A stretch of DNA of 64,000 nucleotides from Oscillospiraceae bacterium (GTDB taxonomy: Bacteria; Bacillota; Clostridia; Oscillospirales; Oscillospiraceae). The translations under genes were made by a program, and so were the position numbers. The stretch is taken from assembly GCA_009780435.1 (NCBI GenBank), contig WRAB01000004.1, positions 62,001 to 126,000 on the forward strand, in the 5' to 3' direction. Positions 25,625-35,091 of this stretch are shown piece after piece; the stretch's first letter is position 1; each line of letters opens with the position of its first letter. The notes below the pieces were generated by a model, which worked only from the letters and a program-made list of their open reading frames with translations, was not told where the DNA came from and searched no databases.

Positions 25625-26812
25625 CTACCCCCGCAAAAACCGCTCCAGGCGATCCATGCCCTCGGTGATGTTCTCCATGGAAGTCGCATAGGTCAGGCGG
25701 ACGAAGTTCGGGATGCCGAATCCGCTGCAGGGGACAACACCGACCTGGACGCTCTCCAGGAGCGCCATGGCGAAGTCGTCGCCGTTTTCGATCAGCTTGC
25801 CACCCAAAGTCTTGCCGATGATCTGATCCAGATTCATCATAATATAGAACGCGCCCTGGGGTACCAAGCAACTGACACCCTCCATGGCGTTGACCCGTTG
25901 ACAGATGTAATCTCTGCGCTGCTGGAATACGGCCTTCATCTCATAGACCGAGCTCTGATCCGCCGTCAGCGCCTCAATGGCGGCGTATTGGGCCATGGTC
26001 GCAGGTGCAGAGGTTGCGTGGCTGACGTAGTTGGCCATAACCTTTGCCAGTTGGGAATTGGACGCCGTATACCCCACACGCCAGCCCGTCATGGCATAAC
26101 TCTTGGAGACACCGTTGACAATCACCGTCCGCTCTTTGATCTCTTCGCTCAAAGCGGCTACGGAGACGAACTCTCCATCGTAGACCAGGTGATAGTAAAT
26201 CTCATCGGACATGATGTATAGGTCGTACTCCACACAGATGTTACAGAGGGCCAGAAGCTCCGCCTTGGAATAGACCATCCCCGTTGGGTTAGAGGGGTTA
26301 TTGAGCAAAAAGAGCTTTGTCTTATCTGTAACGGCGGCCCGAAGCTGTTCCGGCGTGATCTTAAACGCCTGTTCCTGGGTGGTATCGATGATTACAGGCA
26401 CGCCCCCCGCCATGATAACCGCCTCATAGTATGTCACCCAGTAGGGTGCAGGGACAATCACCTCGTCACCGGGATTGACAATGGCCTGGAGGGTCAGATA
26501 TACGCTATGCTTGGCACCGCTGGCCACGACGATCTGAGAAAAGTCGTAGGAAATCCCGCAGTCCTCCAAAAGCCGTGCCGCAATGACCTTGCGCAACTGG
26601 GGCAATCCCGCCGCCGGGGTATATTTGGTCTGTCCCTCGTTTATCGCTTTGATCGCCGCCGCCTTGATGTGATCCGGCGTATCAAAATCCGGCTCACCGG
26701 TGCCAAAGCCGACCACGTCTTTCCCCTCGGCCCGCAATTGTTTGATTAGAGCGTCCACCGCCAGGGTGGAAGATGCCGTCACACCGGAGGCAATCCGTGA
26801 CAGTTCTTTCAT
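25625..26812 (-). CDS. Pyridoxal-phosphate aspartate aminotransferase, class I
   Basis: 395 residues. The PLP lysine is in NGVSKSYAMTGWRVGY; VIGFGTGEPDFDTP-like (VVGFGTGEPDFDTP), ASGAKHSVYL, NNPSNPTG and MSDEIYYHLVYDGE are the class I AspC-type motifs, and FVRLTYATSMENI holds the substrate-binding arginine. It interconverts aspartate and oxaloacetate with glutamate and 2-oxoglutarate. ATG at 26812 behind GGGGGAG is preferred to an upstream in-frame start. A 177-bp gap separates it from the next gene downstream. Confidence 0.95.
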   Translation of the reverse strand: MKELSRIASGVTASSTLAVDALIKQLRAEGKDVVGFGTGEPDFDTPDHIKAAAIKAINEGQTKYTPAAGLPQLRKVIAARLLEDCGISYDFSQIVVASGAKHSVYLTLQAIVNPGDEVIVPAPYWVTYYEAVIMAGGVPVIIDTTQEQAFKITPEQLRAAVTDKTKLFLLNNPSNPTGMVYSKAELLALCNICVEYDLYIMSDEIYYHLVYDGEFVSVAALSEEIKERTVIVNGVSKSYAMTGWRVGYTASNSQLAKVMANYVSHATSAPATMAQYAAIEALTADQSSVYEMKAVFQQRRDYICQRVNAMEGVSCLVPQGAFYIMMNLDQIIGKTLGGKLIENGDDFAMALLESVQVGVVPCSGFGIPNFVRLTYATSMENITEGMDRLERFLRG

Positions 26813-26849
26813 GGTACTCCCCCTATTTTTACAATTTTGCAATAATTAT

Positions 26850-26881
26850 ATATTGCCACTTGCAAAAATGCAAGTGGCAAA
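26850..26881. terminator. Hairpin between the lipoprotein and aminotransferase genes
   Basis: Arms TTGCCACTTGCA and TGCAAGTGGCAA with a short A-rich loop. It lies 55 bp past the leftward lipoprotein stop and 38 bp before the aminotransferase start, so it is probably a terminator, although the T-tract is poor. Confidence 0.5.
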
Positions 26882-26935
26882 TAGGGGTTTCTTTTTGCGG
26901 TTCAAAATTTGATCATCAGCACTTTAACCCACAAT

Positions 26936-28144
26936 TTAAGATCTGGTAAACGTGAGTACAGTGGCATCATCTGCGTTGGTTAAGGTCAGTACATCGTCGG
27001 CGATTTGAACGCTCCATCGTTCGGTTTCACCTGTGATCAACTCAATGTGCAACTCGCCATTGTCCATGGACCAATACCCTCCCTCAAAGCCAACTTCCGG
27101 CCCTGCGCGCAAAAAACCGCCAATTGGGTTAAAGGTATACAATACAAAATCATCTCCATCTTTCTGCCATATGCCCGCTATTTCGGCCTGTTCGCCAGTC
27201 GCTTCTGCCTCTTCGGGGTCTCCCGCTAAAGCGGGCGGGATGTCATCGGAGTCTACGAAGAAATTAAGTCGCAAGACTTCGCCGCTACCAAAGCGATCGT
27301 CGAACTCGATCACATATTCCCCGTCGCCGGCATATTGAAGATGCCAATAGCCGCTTAACGTAACACCTGGCAAAACATCCCCGGCACCTGTAATGTCGTC
27401 GTTTTCAACCTCCCAGGCGATACGATCCAACTCGTGTCCGTCCGGACCGAAGGTCTGGAATGACCACGGGAACCCTGCGGCACTATCAGAATTATTTTGC
27501 ATCGTTACGGTGAGATAGAAATAAAGTTCTCCGTCGCGCTCAGACCATCTGGAATCGATCCGTCCCCAGGAAATTGTTTCGCCAAAGTGCAGATCAAGAT
27601 CACTGATGGTGATCGTATCTCCGAGAGAAAATTCCGTTTGCACTTCCGGCACTGCGCCAAAATCAAATTCCATCTCAAAACGCACGGTAAGTGTTGTTTC
27701 AAAATCAGAAAATTCGATAACATATTCACCATCTTCTACATAGAGTATGTAGAGATTTCCTGATTTTTCAGCACCTGGCAAAATGTCACCTTGGTTTAAA
27801 ATGCTGGTGTCTTCAAATTCCCAATTCAACGGATTAACGCTCCGTCCATCTGGAGAAAAGATGGTAAATATCCATTCAGATAACCGATTGCTCGCCTCTC
27901 CAACATTGACAACGGTGGTCGGAATGTAAAAAGCATACGCGCGGTGGTGGTCGGAAATACGATCTTGAACTCTTGCAAAACTGATCACCTCTGAAAATGT
28001 AATTTCCAGGCCATCGAATTCAAACGTTTCACCCAAAGTAAACTCGGTTCGGCCAGAAGTGCGCCCCCCGCCGCCATTCCCGCCACAGGCGACAAGGGAG
28101 AGCACAAGGAAAAGCACAAGTAGTAGTACCATCAACTTTTTCAT
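26936..28144 (-). CDS. Lipoprotein with two DUF4352-like domains and a C-terminal beta domain
   Basis: 402 residues. A lipoprotein signal peptide ends in the lipobox LSLVAC. Two related modules follow: TLGETFEFDGLEITFSEVIS at about residue 37 and SLGDTITISDLDLHFGETIS at about 170, each continuing to an IEFSDFE/IEFDDRF-type strand, so the domain is duplicated. The C-terminal 80 residues (IAGIWQKDGDDF...LTLTNADDATVLTFTRS) look like a small lipocalin-type beta domain. It is surface-exposed with unknown ligand. GAGG lies before the ATG. Confidence 0.7.
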   Translation of the reverse strand: MKKLMVLLLVLFLVLSLVACGGNGGGGRTSGRTEFTLGETFEFDGLEITFSEVISFARVQDRISDHHRAYAFYIPTTVVNVGEASNRLSEWIFTIFSPDGRSVNPLNWEFEDTSILNQGDILPGAEKSGNLYILYVEDGEYVIEFSDFETTLTVRFEMEFDFGAVPEVQTEFSLGDTITISDLDLHFGETISWGRIDSRWSERDGELYFYLTVTMQNNSDSAAGFPWSFQTFGPDGHELDRIAWEVENDDITGAGDVLPGVTLSGYWHLQYAGDGEYVIEFDDRFGSGEVLRLNFFVDSDDIPPALAGDPEEAEATGEQAEIAGIWQKDGDDFVLYTFNPIGGFLRAGPEVGFEGGYWSMDNGELHIELITGETERWSVQIADDVLTLTNADDATVLTFTRS

Positions 28145-28232
28145 CAATCATTACCTCTTAATTATCTTCAAAAAATTCCGAACATAAAAAAGTGTAACAC
28201 AGTTTTTTATGGAATGCAACTGTAATATATAA

Positions 28233-28265
28233 TGCAATTCCCCCGCCGCAGGCGGGGGAATTGCA
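28233..28265. repeat. GC-rich intergenic palindrome, copy 4
   Basis: A perfect 33-bp palindrome with arms TGCAATTCCCCCGCC and GGCGGGGGAATTGCA around GCA. It is 15 bp past the stop of the beta-helix SLH gene and may also act as its terminator. Confidence 0.7.
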
Positions 28266-28280
28266 AGAATAGTGCATGTG

Positions 28281-31076
28281 CTATGGCGCCGTCTGAAAGA
28301 TATCCCCCGGCTCGGAATCCGGGTGTTGCAGGAGCGCCCAAGGTCGGTCTGACACGAGCTGTACCCATCTCTCATGGATGCCGTCGGCCTTCTGCATATA
28401 GGTGTGAGAATTCGACGCCTCCTGGATATACAGATAGTACCAAGCACTTGGATTTGCGTTATCAGGCCAGGTGCGCATACCGTCTAACAGGTCATCCGGC
28501 CCCTCCGGCAAGCGGTTTAGCATCCGATTGATGATCGCCGCCGTCTCGGCACGACTTATGGGGTCGTCGGGCAAGAACGGTCCACTGCGCCCCCTCGGCC
28601 CATGGATCCAACCGGCGTCAGCCACGGCGTTGATTGCATTTCTTGCCCAGTGTCCGTCAATGTCTGAAAATAGGTCTGCGCCCTCATATGACATATCTGT
28701 AAACCGGGCGACTACTGTGACTACCTCCGCACGCGTCATGGGCTGATGCGGCTCAAAGTATCCGCTGGGCAATCCGGTGAAGAGACCTGCATTGCTCGTG
28801 GTGGATATGGCATTATTGAACCACTGGTCAATGGAGACATCGGGGTAGGGGTTCTCTCTCGTCCACGCCTCTGCACGTTGTTCGTCTGAGATAATGCGGA
28901 GGAAAATCGAGGCGACATCCGCTCTTGTAATGTTTGCACGGGGACGAATCATTCCGTTTTCGTCACCGATGAGAAAGTTGTGGTGGACCATGTCCGGCGG
29001 AGGCGGCCCTGGTGTCCAATCCGCATACAGAGACAAATTCGCTACAACGGGCAAATTAAAATGATAGGGAAGTGTTCCCGCCGGGTCAAGGAACCAACCC
29101 TGGAAAACATAGTCGAGTCGTACCGGATCAGCCGGGCTGGCCACGGGTTGGCCGTGCTCAATTGTCTGATACAGGTAGACGGGATTGAGCCGGGGGGTGT
29201 AGTTCCACAAGAACGTCACCGTATGGTATATGATGCCCTCATATTGTGCGATAAACGTTGTATCGTCCGTAATAGAGAGCGCACGAACTTGGACGTCGTT
29301 CAGTCGTGTCTGGATGGGATCTCCATATTGTATCCAGCCGATAAACGTATGGCCTGGTATTGCCGTCACTGTTGGCACAAGTTGCGGAGAGACGGGGAAT
29401 GTTGCAGTATCGACGTCAATCGTCTCGGTCCGCACATCAGATGCACCCAGGCCGTCGAAGGTGCCGTATGCAGTTGCCATATACGTGATGGTAAGCGTAT
29501 GCACCTGCGGACCCTGGCGATAATTGATGTCATAGTTGTTGAGCGGATGATTGAAGAGCGTTGCAGATGTGCTCCGTATCTCTGTAGCGTCCAGCGCATT
29601 GCTGGGCGGGCGGAATGCACCGCTCAACGCCCGGTTGCCGGAGAAGGCCGCACCGGGGGCGATGGTGATGCGGGGATAAGAATCCATTGGTAAAGGATCG
29701 CTATAAGCCTGTCCCTGGGCAAACAGTCCCCCGCCGCTTCCTGTGGCTGTGTTGTCGCTGATGGCGCCGCCATGCATGTTGAAGTAGGCGGCCACTGCAA
29801 GCAAGCCACGCCGTACGCCGCCGCCGTTACTCGCCGAGTGATTGTCCCGTATGGTGCCGTTGTGCATTGTGAACGTACCGCTCTGAATATTGACACCGCC
29901 GCCGCCAAAGTTTCCGCCTGTGTTGTGGGAGGTATTTTCATAGAGTTCTCCGCCATTCATCGTAAAGAGCGTGTTGAGCCCCAGCACGTTTACGCCGCCG
30001 CCGCTATTTCCGGCAGTATTCCTGGAGATTGTCCCGCCATCTCCCATCGTAAATCTGCCGACGCCAGAAATATAGACACCGCCTCCAAACAGCGTCGCCG
30101 CATTGTAGTCAATCAGGCCGCCCTGCATGACAAATTCGCTATTGACGCCCATTATTTCTACGCCGCCGCCATCGTTTGCATTATTATCGTAAATGGTTCC
30201 ACCTGTCATGGTGAACGTGCATCCTCCGCGCACCGCCACGCCGCCGCCGAAGACGCTCGCCAGATTGTGTTCGATCCGGCCTCCCTGCATCACTGCTACG
30301 GTGGTGGCTTGTGTTGCGAATATACCGCCGCCAGTGTGCGCGCTATTGCCGTAGATGCCCCCGTCTGCCATAGTAAAACGTGAGCCGACGACATGGACGC
30401 CGCCGCCGCTGTTTGCCGCTATATTCCCCGCAATGTTTCCGCTATTCAAAGAAAACGCGCTGCCGCCCGTAACGCTGACGCCGCCGCCGTCTCCAGTGGC
30501 CTCGTTGTCGCTGAGGATCGCACCATTGTCCATTGTAAATGTCGTATTGAGGTGGGCGTTGACACCACCCCACATCATCACACCGCCGCCTTGGTCAAAG
30601 CGATTGTTTGTGATTACGCTGCCTTCGCCCATGTACAGCCGCCGAACATTCGGCGTATTACTCGTCCCCAGGGCAACGCCGCCATGGTTGCCGGCAACAT
30701 TTGTCCGATCACCGCTCAGTATGACGTTCTGCAACGTCAGTATACCCTGGGTGATGACAAAATGCCGCTCACCGGCAGTCCCCTGAACGAGCGTATACTG
30801 TGCTCCTCCAGAACTGGTGAGGATAATCTCGCGCCCTTCCACAATTTCAATGGCAATATGACCCTCATGGGGAATGTCATTCATCAGTTCGACGGCCACT
30901 AGGACGCCGGGGTCTGCGTCATCAACAGCCGCCGCCAATTCGCTCCAGTTAGATACCTGTACAACTGCTAGGGGTATAACCGCATCCGCCTCCACCATCG
31001 GCGCCGCAGCTGCAGAACCCGTCCCGAATAATAGGATCAGGGTTAAAACTATCGCCAAACATGTGCTCCGTTTCAT
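28281..31076 (-). CDS. Large secreted beta-helix protein with InlB-type repeats and three SLH domains
   Basis: 931 residues. A signal peptide (1-25) is followed by a right-handed beta-helix of about 95-480 built from repeats like GGGVNV...FTMNGGELYENTS, with glycine-rich turns and Asn ladders. Two Listeria-Bacteroides (InlB B / Flg_new) repeats follow at about 540-700 (HTFIGWIQYG, YVFQGWFLDPAG). Three SLH domains fill the C-terminus (ITRADVASIFLRI, MTRAEVVTVVARF, ISRAETAAIINRM) and should bind pyruvylated secondary wall polymer. An adhesin or carbohydrate-binding role is inferred. A shorter paralogue with the same plan is encoded at 41878. Confidence 0.88.
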   Translation of the reverse strand: MKRSTCLAIVLTLILLFGTGSAAAAPMVEADAVIPLAVVQVSNWSELAAAVDDADPGVLVAVELMNDIPHEGHIAIEIVEGREIILTSSGGAQYTLVQGTAGERHFVITQGILTLQNVILSGDRTNVAGNHGGVALGTSNTPNVRRLYMGEGSVITNNRFDQGGGVMMWGGVNAHLNTTFTMDNGAILSDNEATGDGGGVSVTGGSAFSLNSGNIAGNIAANSGGGVHVVGSRFTMADGGIYGNSAHTGGGIFATQATTVAVMQGGRIEHNLASVFGGGVAVRGGCTFTMTGGTIYDNNANDGGGVEIMGVNSEFVMQGGLIDYNAATLFGGGVYISGVGRFTMGDGGTISRNTAGNSGGGVNVLGLNTLFTMNGGELYENTSHNTGGNFGGGGVNIQSGTFTMHNGTIRDNHSASNGGGVRRGLLAVAAYFNMHGGAISDNTATGSGGGLFAQGQAYSDPLPMDSYPRITIAPGAAFSGNRALSGAFRPPSNALDATEIRSTSATLFNHPLNNYDINYRQGPQVHTLTITYMATAYGTFDGLGASDVRTETIDVDTATFPVSPQLVPTVTAIPGHTFIGWIQYGDPIQTRLNDVQVRALSITDDTTFIAQYEGIIYHTVTFLWNYTPRLNPVYLYQTIEHGQPVASPADPVRLDYVFQGWFLDPAGTLPYHFNLPVVANLSLYADWTPGPPPPDMVHHNFLIGDENGMIRPRANITRADVASIFLRIISDEQRAEAWTRENPYPDVSIDQWFNNAISTTSNAGLFTGLPSGYFEPHQPMTRAEVVTVVARFTDMSYEGADLFSDIDGHWARNAINAVADAGWIHGPRGRSGPFLPDDPISRAETAAIINRMLNRLPEGPDDLLDGMRTWPDNANPSAWYYLYIQEASNSHTYMQKADGIHERWVQLVSDRPWALLQHPDSEPGDIFQTAP

Positions 31077-31310
31077 AAACCCACACTTCCTTTCTTAACG
31101 CATCATTTCAAACACTTTTCCGTATGATCTGATCATACCTATTATTTACACCAAACAGAACTGTATTCACTCGCTTATTTAGAATTATTGTATCAAAAAT
31201 GGTCAAAAAGAACAATGTAATACGGCGTTTATTTATATTGATTTAATAATTAAAACAAATTCAATGTTATACATTTCTATCTCAAAAGAAATATTCCAGC
31301 CTATACGCAA
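31077..31310. other. AT-rich region upstream of the beta-helix SLH gene
   Basis: This gap holds the AAGGAAGTGTGG ribosome-binding region of the SLH gene at its left end and AT-rich sequence that probably carries its promoter. No gene is visible. Confidence 0.4.
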
Positions 31311-31346
31311 AAAAACACTCGCTCCTCATTGGGAACGAGTGTTTCT
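31311..31346 (-). terminator. Terminator after leuB
   Basis: On the minus strand a hairpin with arms ACACTCG and CGAGTGT plus inner pairs is followed by TTTTTTT, just past the leuB stop. Confidence 0.8.
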
Positions 31347-31357
31347 GTTGCTACATC

Positions 31358-32434
31358 TCAAGCCAAATACGCCGCCACCATATCTCCCATTTTTGCCGTG
31401 CCTACGATCTCGCTCCCGCCGGCCATATCAGCGGTGCGGTACCCCGCCTCCAGAACACGATCCACTGCCCGTTCAATGGCCTGGGCTTCGTTTGGAAGCC
31501 CCAGGGAATATTGCAGCATCATGGCCACGGATAAAATGGCGGCGACGGGATTGGCTTTGTCCTGTCCCGCAATATCCGGAGCGGAGCCGTGGATGGGTTC
31601 ATAGAGGGCCGGGGCCGTTTCCCCCATACTGGCGGACGGCAACAGGCCGATAGATCCCGTGATCATGCTGGCCTCGTCTGAGAGGATATCACCGAACATG
31701 TTCTCCGTCACGATCACGTCAAATGCGGCGGGATCACGGATCAACTGCATAGCGGCGTTGTCCACGTACATGTCACTGTATTGCACCTCTGGATACGCTC
31801 TTGACAATCGGTGCATGACAGAACGCCAGAGGCGGGAGCTCTCCAGTACATTGGCCTTGTCCACGCTAATCAGATTCTTCCGCCGCAGCATGGCCAGTTC
31901 AAAGGCCCGGCGCCCAATCCGTTCAATTTCCAACTCACTGTACTCCAGCAGATCAGAGGCCACTTCTCCCCTGTCCGGTGTCTGGAACCGATCCCGCTTG
32001 CCAAAGTAAATGCCCCCGGTCAACTCCCGGACCAGCATAATATCAAAGCCCCGGGCCGCCGTCTCTGCCCGGAGGGGACAGGCGCTCTGGAGGGCAGGCC
32101 GCAGGGCGGCGGGGCGCAGATTGGCATAGAGGCCCAAATCTTGCCGCATCTGCAGCAGACCCTTTTCAGGTCGCAGATGGACAGGGAAATCATCCCACTT
32201 GGGGCCACCCACGGCGCCCAACAGGATTGCATCGGCGGATTTTAAACCGGATGCCGTCTCCGGTGGATAGGGCACACCACAGGCGTCCGTAGCGGCACCA
32301 CCTACGAGATACGTGCCCTGGGTAAACGTGTGACCGCAACGTGACCCCACGGCCTCCAAAACCCTGACGGCCTCCCGGATCACCTCCGGGCCGATGCCGT
32401 CACCGGGGAGTAGGGCGATTTGATATTCTCCCAT
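31358..32434 (-). CDS. leuB: 3-isopropylmalate dehydrogenase LeuB
   Basis: 358 residues. [16 protein letters not shown] opens the protein. The substrate motifs are [19 protein letters not shown] and [14 protein letters not shown], with metal-binding aspartates in [13 protein letters not shown] and [19 protein letters not shown]. It oxidises and decarboxylates 3-isopropylmalate with NAD in leucine synthesis. It starts 2 bp after leuD, with GGAGG upstream, and ends the leu operon. Confidence 0.98.
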   Translation of the reverse strand: MGEYQIALLPGDGIGPEVIREAVRVLEAVGSRCGHTFTQGTYLVGGAATDACGVPYPPETASGLKSADAILLGAVGGPKWDDFPVHLRPEKGLLQMRQDLGLYANLRPAALRPALQSACPLRAETAARGFDIMLVRELTGGIYFGKRDRFQTPDRGEVASDLLEYSELEIERIGRRAFELAMLRRKNLISVDKANVLESSRLWRSVMHRLSRAYPEVQYSDMYVDNAAMQLIRDPAAFDVIVTENMFGDILSDEASMITGSIGLLPSASMGETAPALYEPIHGSAPDIAGQDKANPVAAILSVAMMLQYSLGLPNEAQAIERAVDRVLEAGYRTADMAGGSEIVGTAKMGDMVAAYLA

Positions 32435-32436
32435 CC

Positions 32437-32925
32437 CTACACCTCCTCCGCTTTGATGGAGGCCAACAGCCCCCCGTGGCGGATGATATTCTGCAAAAAG
32501 GGCGGAAATGCCGTGGCCTGGAAACTCTCCCCCGTGGTCTCGTTGCGGATGGTGCCGCTATCGAAGTCCACGCTGACCTGATCCCCGGGGTTGATGCCGT
32601 CCACCGCTTCGGGACACTCCAAGATGGGGAATCCGATGTTGATGGCGTTGCGATAGAAAATCCGCGCAAAACTTTTGGCGATGACACAGGTCACGCCACA
32701 GGCTTTGATAGATAACGGCGCATGTTCCCGGGAGGAACCACAGCCGAAGTTCCGCCCTGCCACGATAATATCGCCGGGCCGGACGTTTTTGGCGAAATCC
32801 GGGTCAATATCCTCCATGCAGTGCCGCGCCAAGGCCGCCGGGTCGGGGTCATTTAAATATCTGGCGGGGATAATCACATCGGTATCCACGTTGTCCCCAT
32901 AGCGAAATACTGTGCCTGTTGTCAT
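32437..32925 (-). CDS. leuD: 3-isopropylmalate dehydratase small subunit LeuD
   Basis: 162 residues. [19 protein letters not shown] and [21 protein letters not shown] are the swivelling-domain signatures of the small subunit. With LeuC it isomerises 2-isopropylmalate to 3-isopropylmalate. GGAGGGG lies before the ATG. The gene is separated from leuC by an unrelated ThyX-like gene, which is unusual because the two subunits are usually adjacent. Confidence 0.97.
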   Translation of the reverse strand: MTTGTVFRYGDNVDTDVIIPARYLNDPDPAALARHCMEDIDPDFAKNVRPGDIIVAGRNFGCGSSREHAPLSIKACGVTCVIAKSFARIFYRNAINIGFPILECPEAVDGINPGDQVSVDFDSGTIRNETTGESFQATAFPPFLQNIIRHGGLLASIKAEEV

Positions 32926-32943
32926 GTCATGCCCCTCCTATTG

Positions 32944-33594
32944 TTATCTCGTGTGCAGTGCCGGGGTAATCAGTTCTCCCGCCATGGGTAAAGTCTCAAT
33001 CCAATCGCAGACCACATGCCAGTCCGGCAGGCGGTGGTTGCGGCGCTGTTCGTAGATGTTGCGCAGACAGCGGTAATTGGTAATCATCCCCGCCATGAGC
33101 TCAAATCCCGCCGGGACGCTGTAGAGCAAGTCCAGGTACGCCGCCTTCTTCCCCGCCGGGTCGGCGCTACCGTCAATCTCGTTGTAGATATTCTGGAGCG
33201 CCTCTGCGGCGGCGATGGCCTCCCTGCTGGTGGCAGGATTACAGCTCTCCCCAATGGCGAAAAATGCCGCCCGATGCATACTGCTCATAGAGGAGATAAA
33301 AGTCAAAAACCGATACCGCTCCGCTTCGACCCAGGCCTTGTTGGAGATGGTCATATCAAAGGTGACCGTGATCCCGGACAGATATTGATTATGCCCGCCC
33401 CCCTGGGCGTTGGCCAGCTTAATCGCCCGCTTTAGGTGGGGGTTGTCCATCTCCCCCGCCTCCCGTGCCGTGCGAATCTCCTCGACCGTTGCGAGGAACT
33501 CGTCTCTCGTGGGGGCTTGTTTGAACATGGGATATGCGCTGCGGTAGATGCTCTCATCTAGTCCGTATACGTTGACGTTTTCGATACTTGGCAT
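32944..33594 (-). CDS. ThyX-like protein of unknown function inside the leu operon
   Basis: 216 residues. The central segment KAWVEAERYRFLTFISSMSSMHR and the later PAGFELMAGMITNYRCLRNIYEQRRNHRLPDW resemble the layout of flavin-dependent thymidylate synthase ThyX and related phage or clostridial proteins. The canonical RHRxxS motif is altered (ERYRFLTFIS), so thymidylate synthase activity is doubtful. No membrane segment or signal peptide is seen. It lies 18 bp from leuD and 60 bp after leuC in the same direction. Fold assignment is from pattern memory. Confidence 0.5.
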   Translation of the reverse strand: MPSIENVNVYGLDESIYRSAYPMFKQAPTRDEFLATVEEIRTAREAGEMDNPHLKRAIKLANAQGGGHNQYLSGITVTFDMTISNKAWVEAERYRFLTFISSMSSMHRAAFFAIGESCNPATSREAIAAAEALQNIYNEIDGSADPAGKKAAYLDLLYSVPAGFELMAGMITNYRCLRNIYEQRRNHRLPDWHVVCDWIETLPMAGELITPALHTR

Positions 33595-33630
33595 GGTGGG
33601 CTCCGTCCTTTCTGGGTGGGTTATTGCCTA

Positions 33631-33708
33631 CAAGCTCCTTTTTCAAAGGAGCTGTCAGCGATAGCTGACTGTGGATTGCCCTTGACCTGTAGCGCAGGGA
33701 GAATCCTC
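33631..33708. repeat. Dispersed stem-loop repeat, extending into the leuC 3' end
   Basis: The element contains AGCTCCTTTTTCAAAGGAGCT, then GTCAGCGATAGCTGAC and a third GGATTGCCCT...AGGGAGAATCC stem. It covers the leuC stop and its last 17 or so codons. A partial relative with GGCTCCTTCTTCAGAAAGAGCTGTCGCGCAGCGACTGAGGAT-like order is at 46.73 kb. Confidence 0.65.
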
Positions 33709-34956
33709 CGGCCCAACCAGCACCCCGGCAATTGCAGAGGCCGCCGCTACGGCGGGCGAGGCCAAGATAATCTCCGACGTAACATGCCCCATCCGGCCCA
33801 CAAAATTACGATTCGTCGTCGCCACGGTGCGCTCTCCTGCGCTCATAACGCCCATGTGTCCGCCGATACACGGCCCGCAGGTGGGCGTGGAGACGGCGGC
33901 GCCGGCGTCGATGAATATCTCCATCAGTCCCTCTACAATGGACTGGCGATAAATCTCCTGGGTGGCGGGGATGATGATGCAGCGCACGCCCTTCGCCACA
34001 GTCTTGCCCCGGAGAATCTCTGCGGTCACCCGCATGTCCTCCATTCTGCCGTTGGTGCAGGAGCCGATGATCACCTGGTCAATGCGCATCCCCTGTACCT
34101 CGTCCACCGTCTTGGTGTTAGAGGGCAGGTGGGGCAATGCAACAGTGGGTTTGAGTTGATTTAAATCAATGACCACTTCCCCCTCGTACTCGGCATCGGG
34201 ATCGGCGGTGAATATCTGATACTCCCGATCCACCCGATCTTTCATATAGGCCAGGGTCTGATCATCTACGGGGAAAATCCCGTTTTTCGCCCCGGCCTCG
34301 ATGGCCATGTTGGCGATGGTGAAGCGATCATCCATGGTGAGGTTTCCGATCCCGTCTCCAGTAAACTCCAGGGACTGATATAAGGCCCCGTCTACACCGA
34401 TGAGGCCGATGAGATGCAAAATCACGTCCTTGCCGCTGACATAGGGCTGTAGCGCCCCTGTCAGCACCACACGGATAGCGGCGGGGACTTTGAACCACAG
34501 AGAACCCTTGATCATCCCGGCAGCCATGTCCGTACTGCCCACCCCGGTGGAGAAAGCGCCCAAGGCCCCGTATGTACAGGTGTGGGAATCCGCCCCGATG
34601 ATGAGCTCCCCCGGGGCAGTCAGCCCTTTTTCTGGAAGCAGGGCGTGTTCGATCCCCATGGTACCCACGTCGTAGAAGTGGGTGATATCAAACCGGTTGG
34701 CGAACTCCCTGGCCGTGGCACAGAGTTCGGCGGAGGCGATGTCCTTACAGGGGGTGTAGTGGTCTAAGACAATGGCAATCTTGTCTTTGTCAAAGACTTT
34801 GGTAAAGCCGAATTTGTCAAACTCCTTCACCGCGACAGGCGTCGTGATATCGTTGCCCAGGACCAAGTCTAATTTCGCCTCGATCAAATCCCCTGGTCGG
34901 ACAATGTCTAGGCCCGCCTTGGCCGCCAGAATTTTCTGTGACATAGTCATGCCCAT
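33655..34956 (-). CDS. leuC: 3-isopropylmalate dehydratase large subunit LeuC
   Basis: 433 residues. The aconitase-fold cluster cysteines are in [15 protein letters not shown] and [37 protein letters not shown] and NRNFVGRMG are conserved. It binds a 4Fe-4S cluster and works with LeuD. The C-terminal tail after [14 protein letters not shown] ([17 protein letters not shown]) is encoded by a dispersed repeat and is not part of the family. The gene is first in the operon, with a palindrome upstream and no T-box seen. Confidence 0.96.
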   Translation of the reverse strand: MGMTMSQKILAAKAGLDIVRPGDLIEAKLDLVLGNDITTPVAVKEFDKFGFTKVFDKDKIAIVLDHYTPCKDIASAELCATAREFANRFDITHFYDVGTMGIEHALLPEKGLTAPGELIIGADSHTCTYGALGAFSTGVGSTDMAAGMIKGSLWFKVPAAIRVVLTGALQPYVSGKDVILHLIGLIGVDGALYQSLEFTGDGIGNLTMDDRFTIANMAIEAGAKNGIFPVDDQTLAYMKDRVDREYQIFTADPDAEYEGEVVIDLNQLKPTVALPHLPSNTKTVDEVQGMRIDQVIIGSCTNGRMEDMRVTAEILRGKTVAKGVRCIIIPATQEIYRQSIVEGLMEIFIDAGAAVSTPTCGPCIGGHMGVMSAGERTVATTNRNFVGRMGHVTSEIILASPAVAAASAIAGVLVGPEDSPCATGQGQSTVSYR

Positions 34957-34989
34957 GTTAGCGCCCCCTTAAAAGCGAGAAATTTTACT

Positions 34990-35020
34990 GTATTTCCCCC
35001 GCCGCAGGCGGAGGAAATAC
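34990..35020. repeat. GC-rich intergenic palindrome, copy 5
   Basis: Arms GTATTTCCCCCGCC and GGCGGAGGAAATAC around GCA, 34 bp upstream of leuC. One mismatch in the stem. Confidence 0.65.
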
Positions 35021-35031
35021 GAATGCAGGCA

Positions 35032-35063
35032 TAATAATAGCCGCATATATGCGGCTATTATAG
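35032..35063 (-). terminator. Terminator after the LtaS-like gene
   Basis: Hairpin with arms ATAATAGCCGCAT and ATGCGGCTATTAT, 29 bp past the leftward LtaS-like stop and upstream of the leu operon. Confidence 0.7.
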
Positions 35064-35091
35064 CAAATATAAAGATGCTGTACAAGACTTA

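Noticed and set aside
29000-30900. Regularly spaced similar units that might suggest a repeat array or CRISPR
   Set aside because: They are codons of the glycine-rich beta-helix repeats in the SLH protein; units are variable and in frame.
28980-30902. Several rightward open frames opposite the beta-helix SLH gene
   Set aside because: They are antisense shadows of a protein with a clear signal peptide and SLH domains.
34957-35091. Possible leucine T-box before leuC
   Set aside because: The gap holds only a family palindrome and the LtaS-like terminator; no T-box motif.
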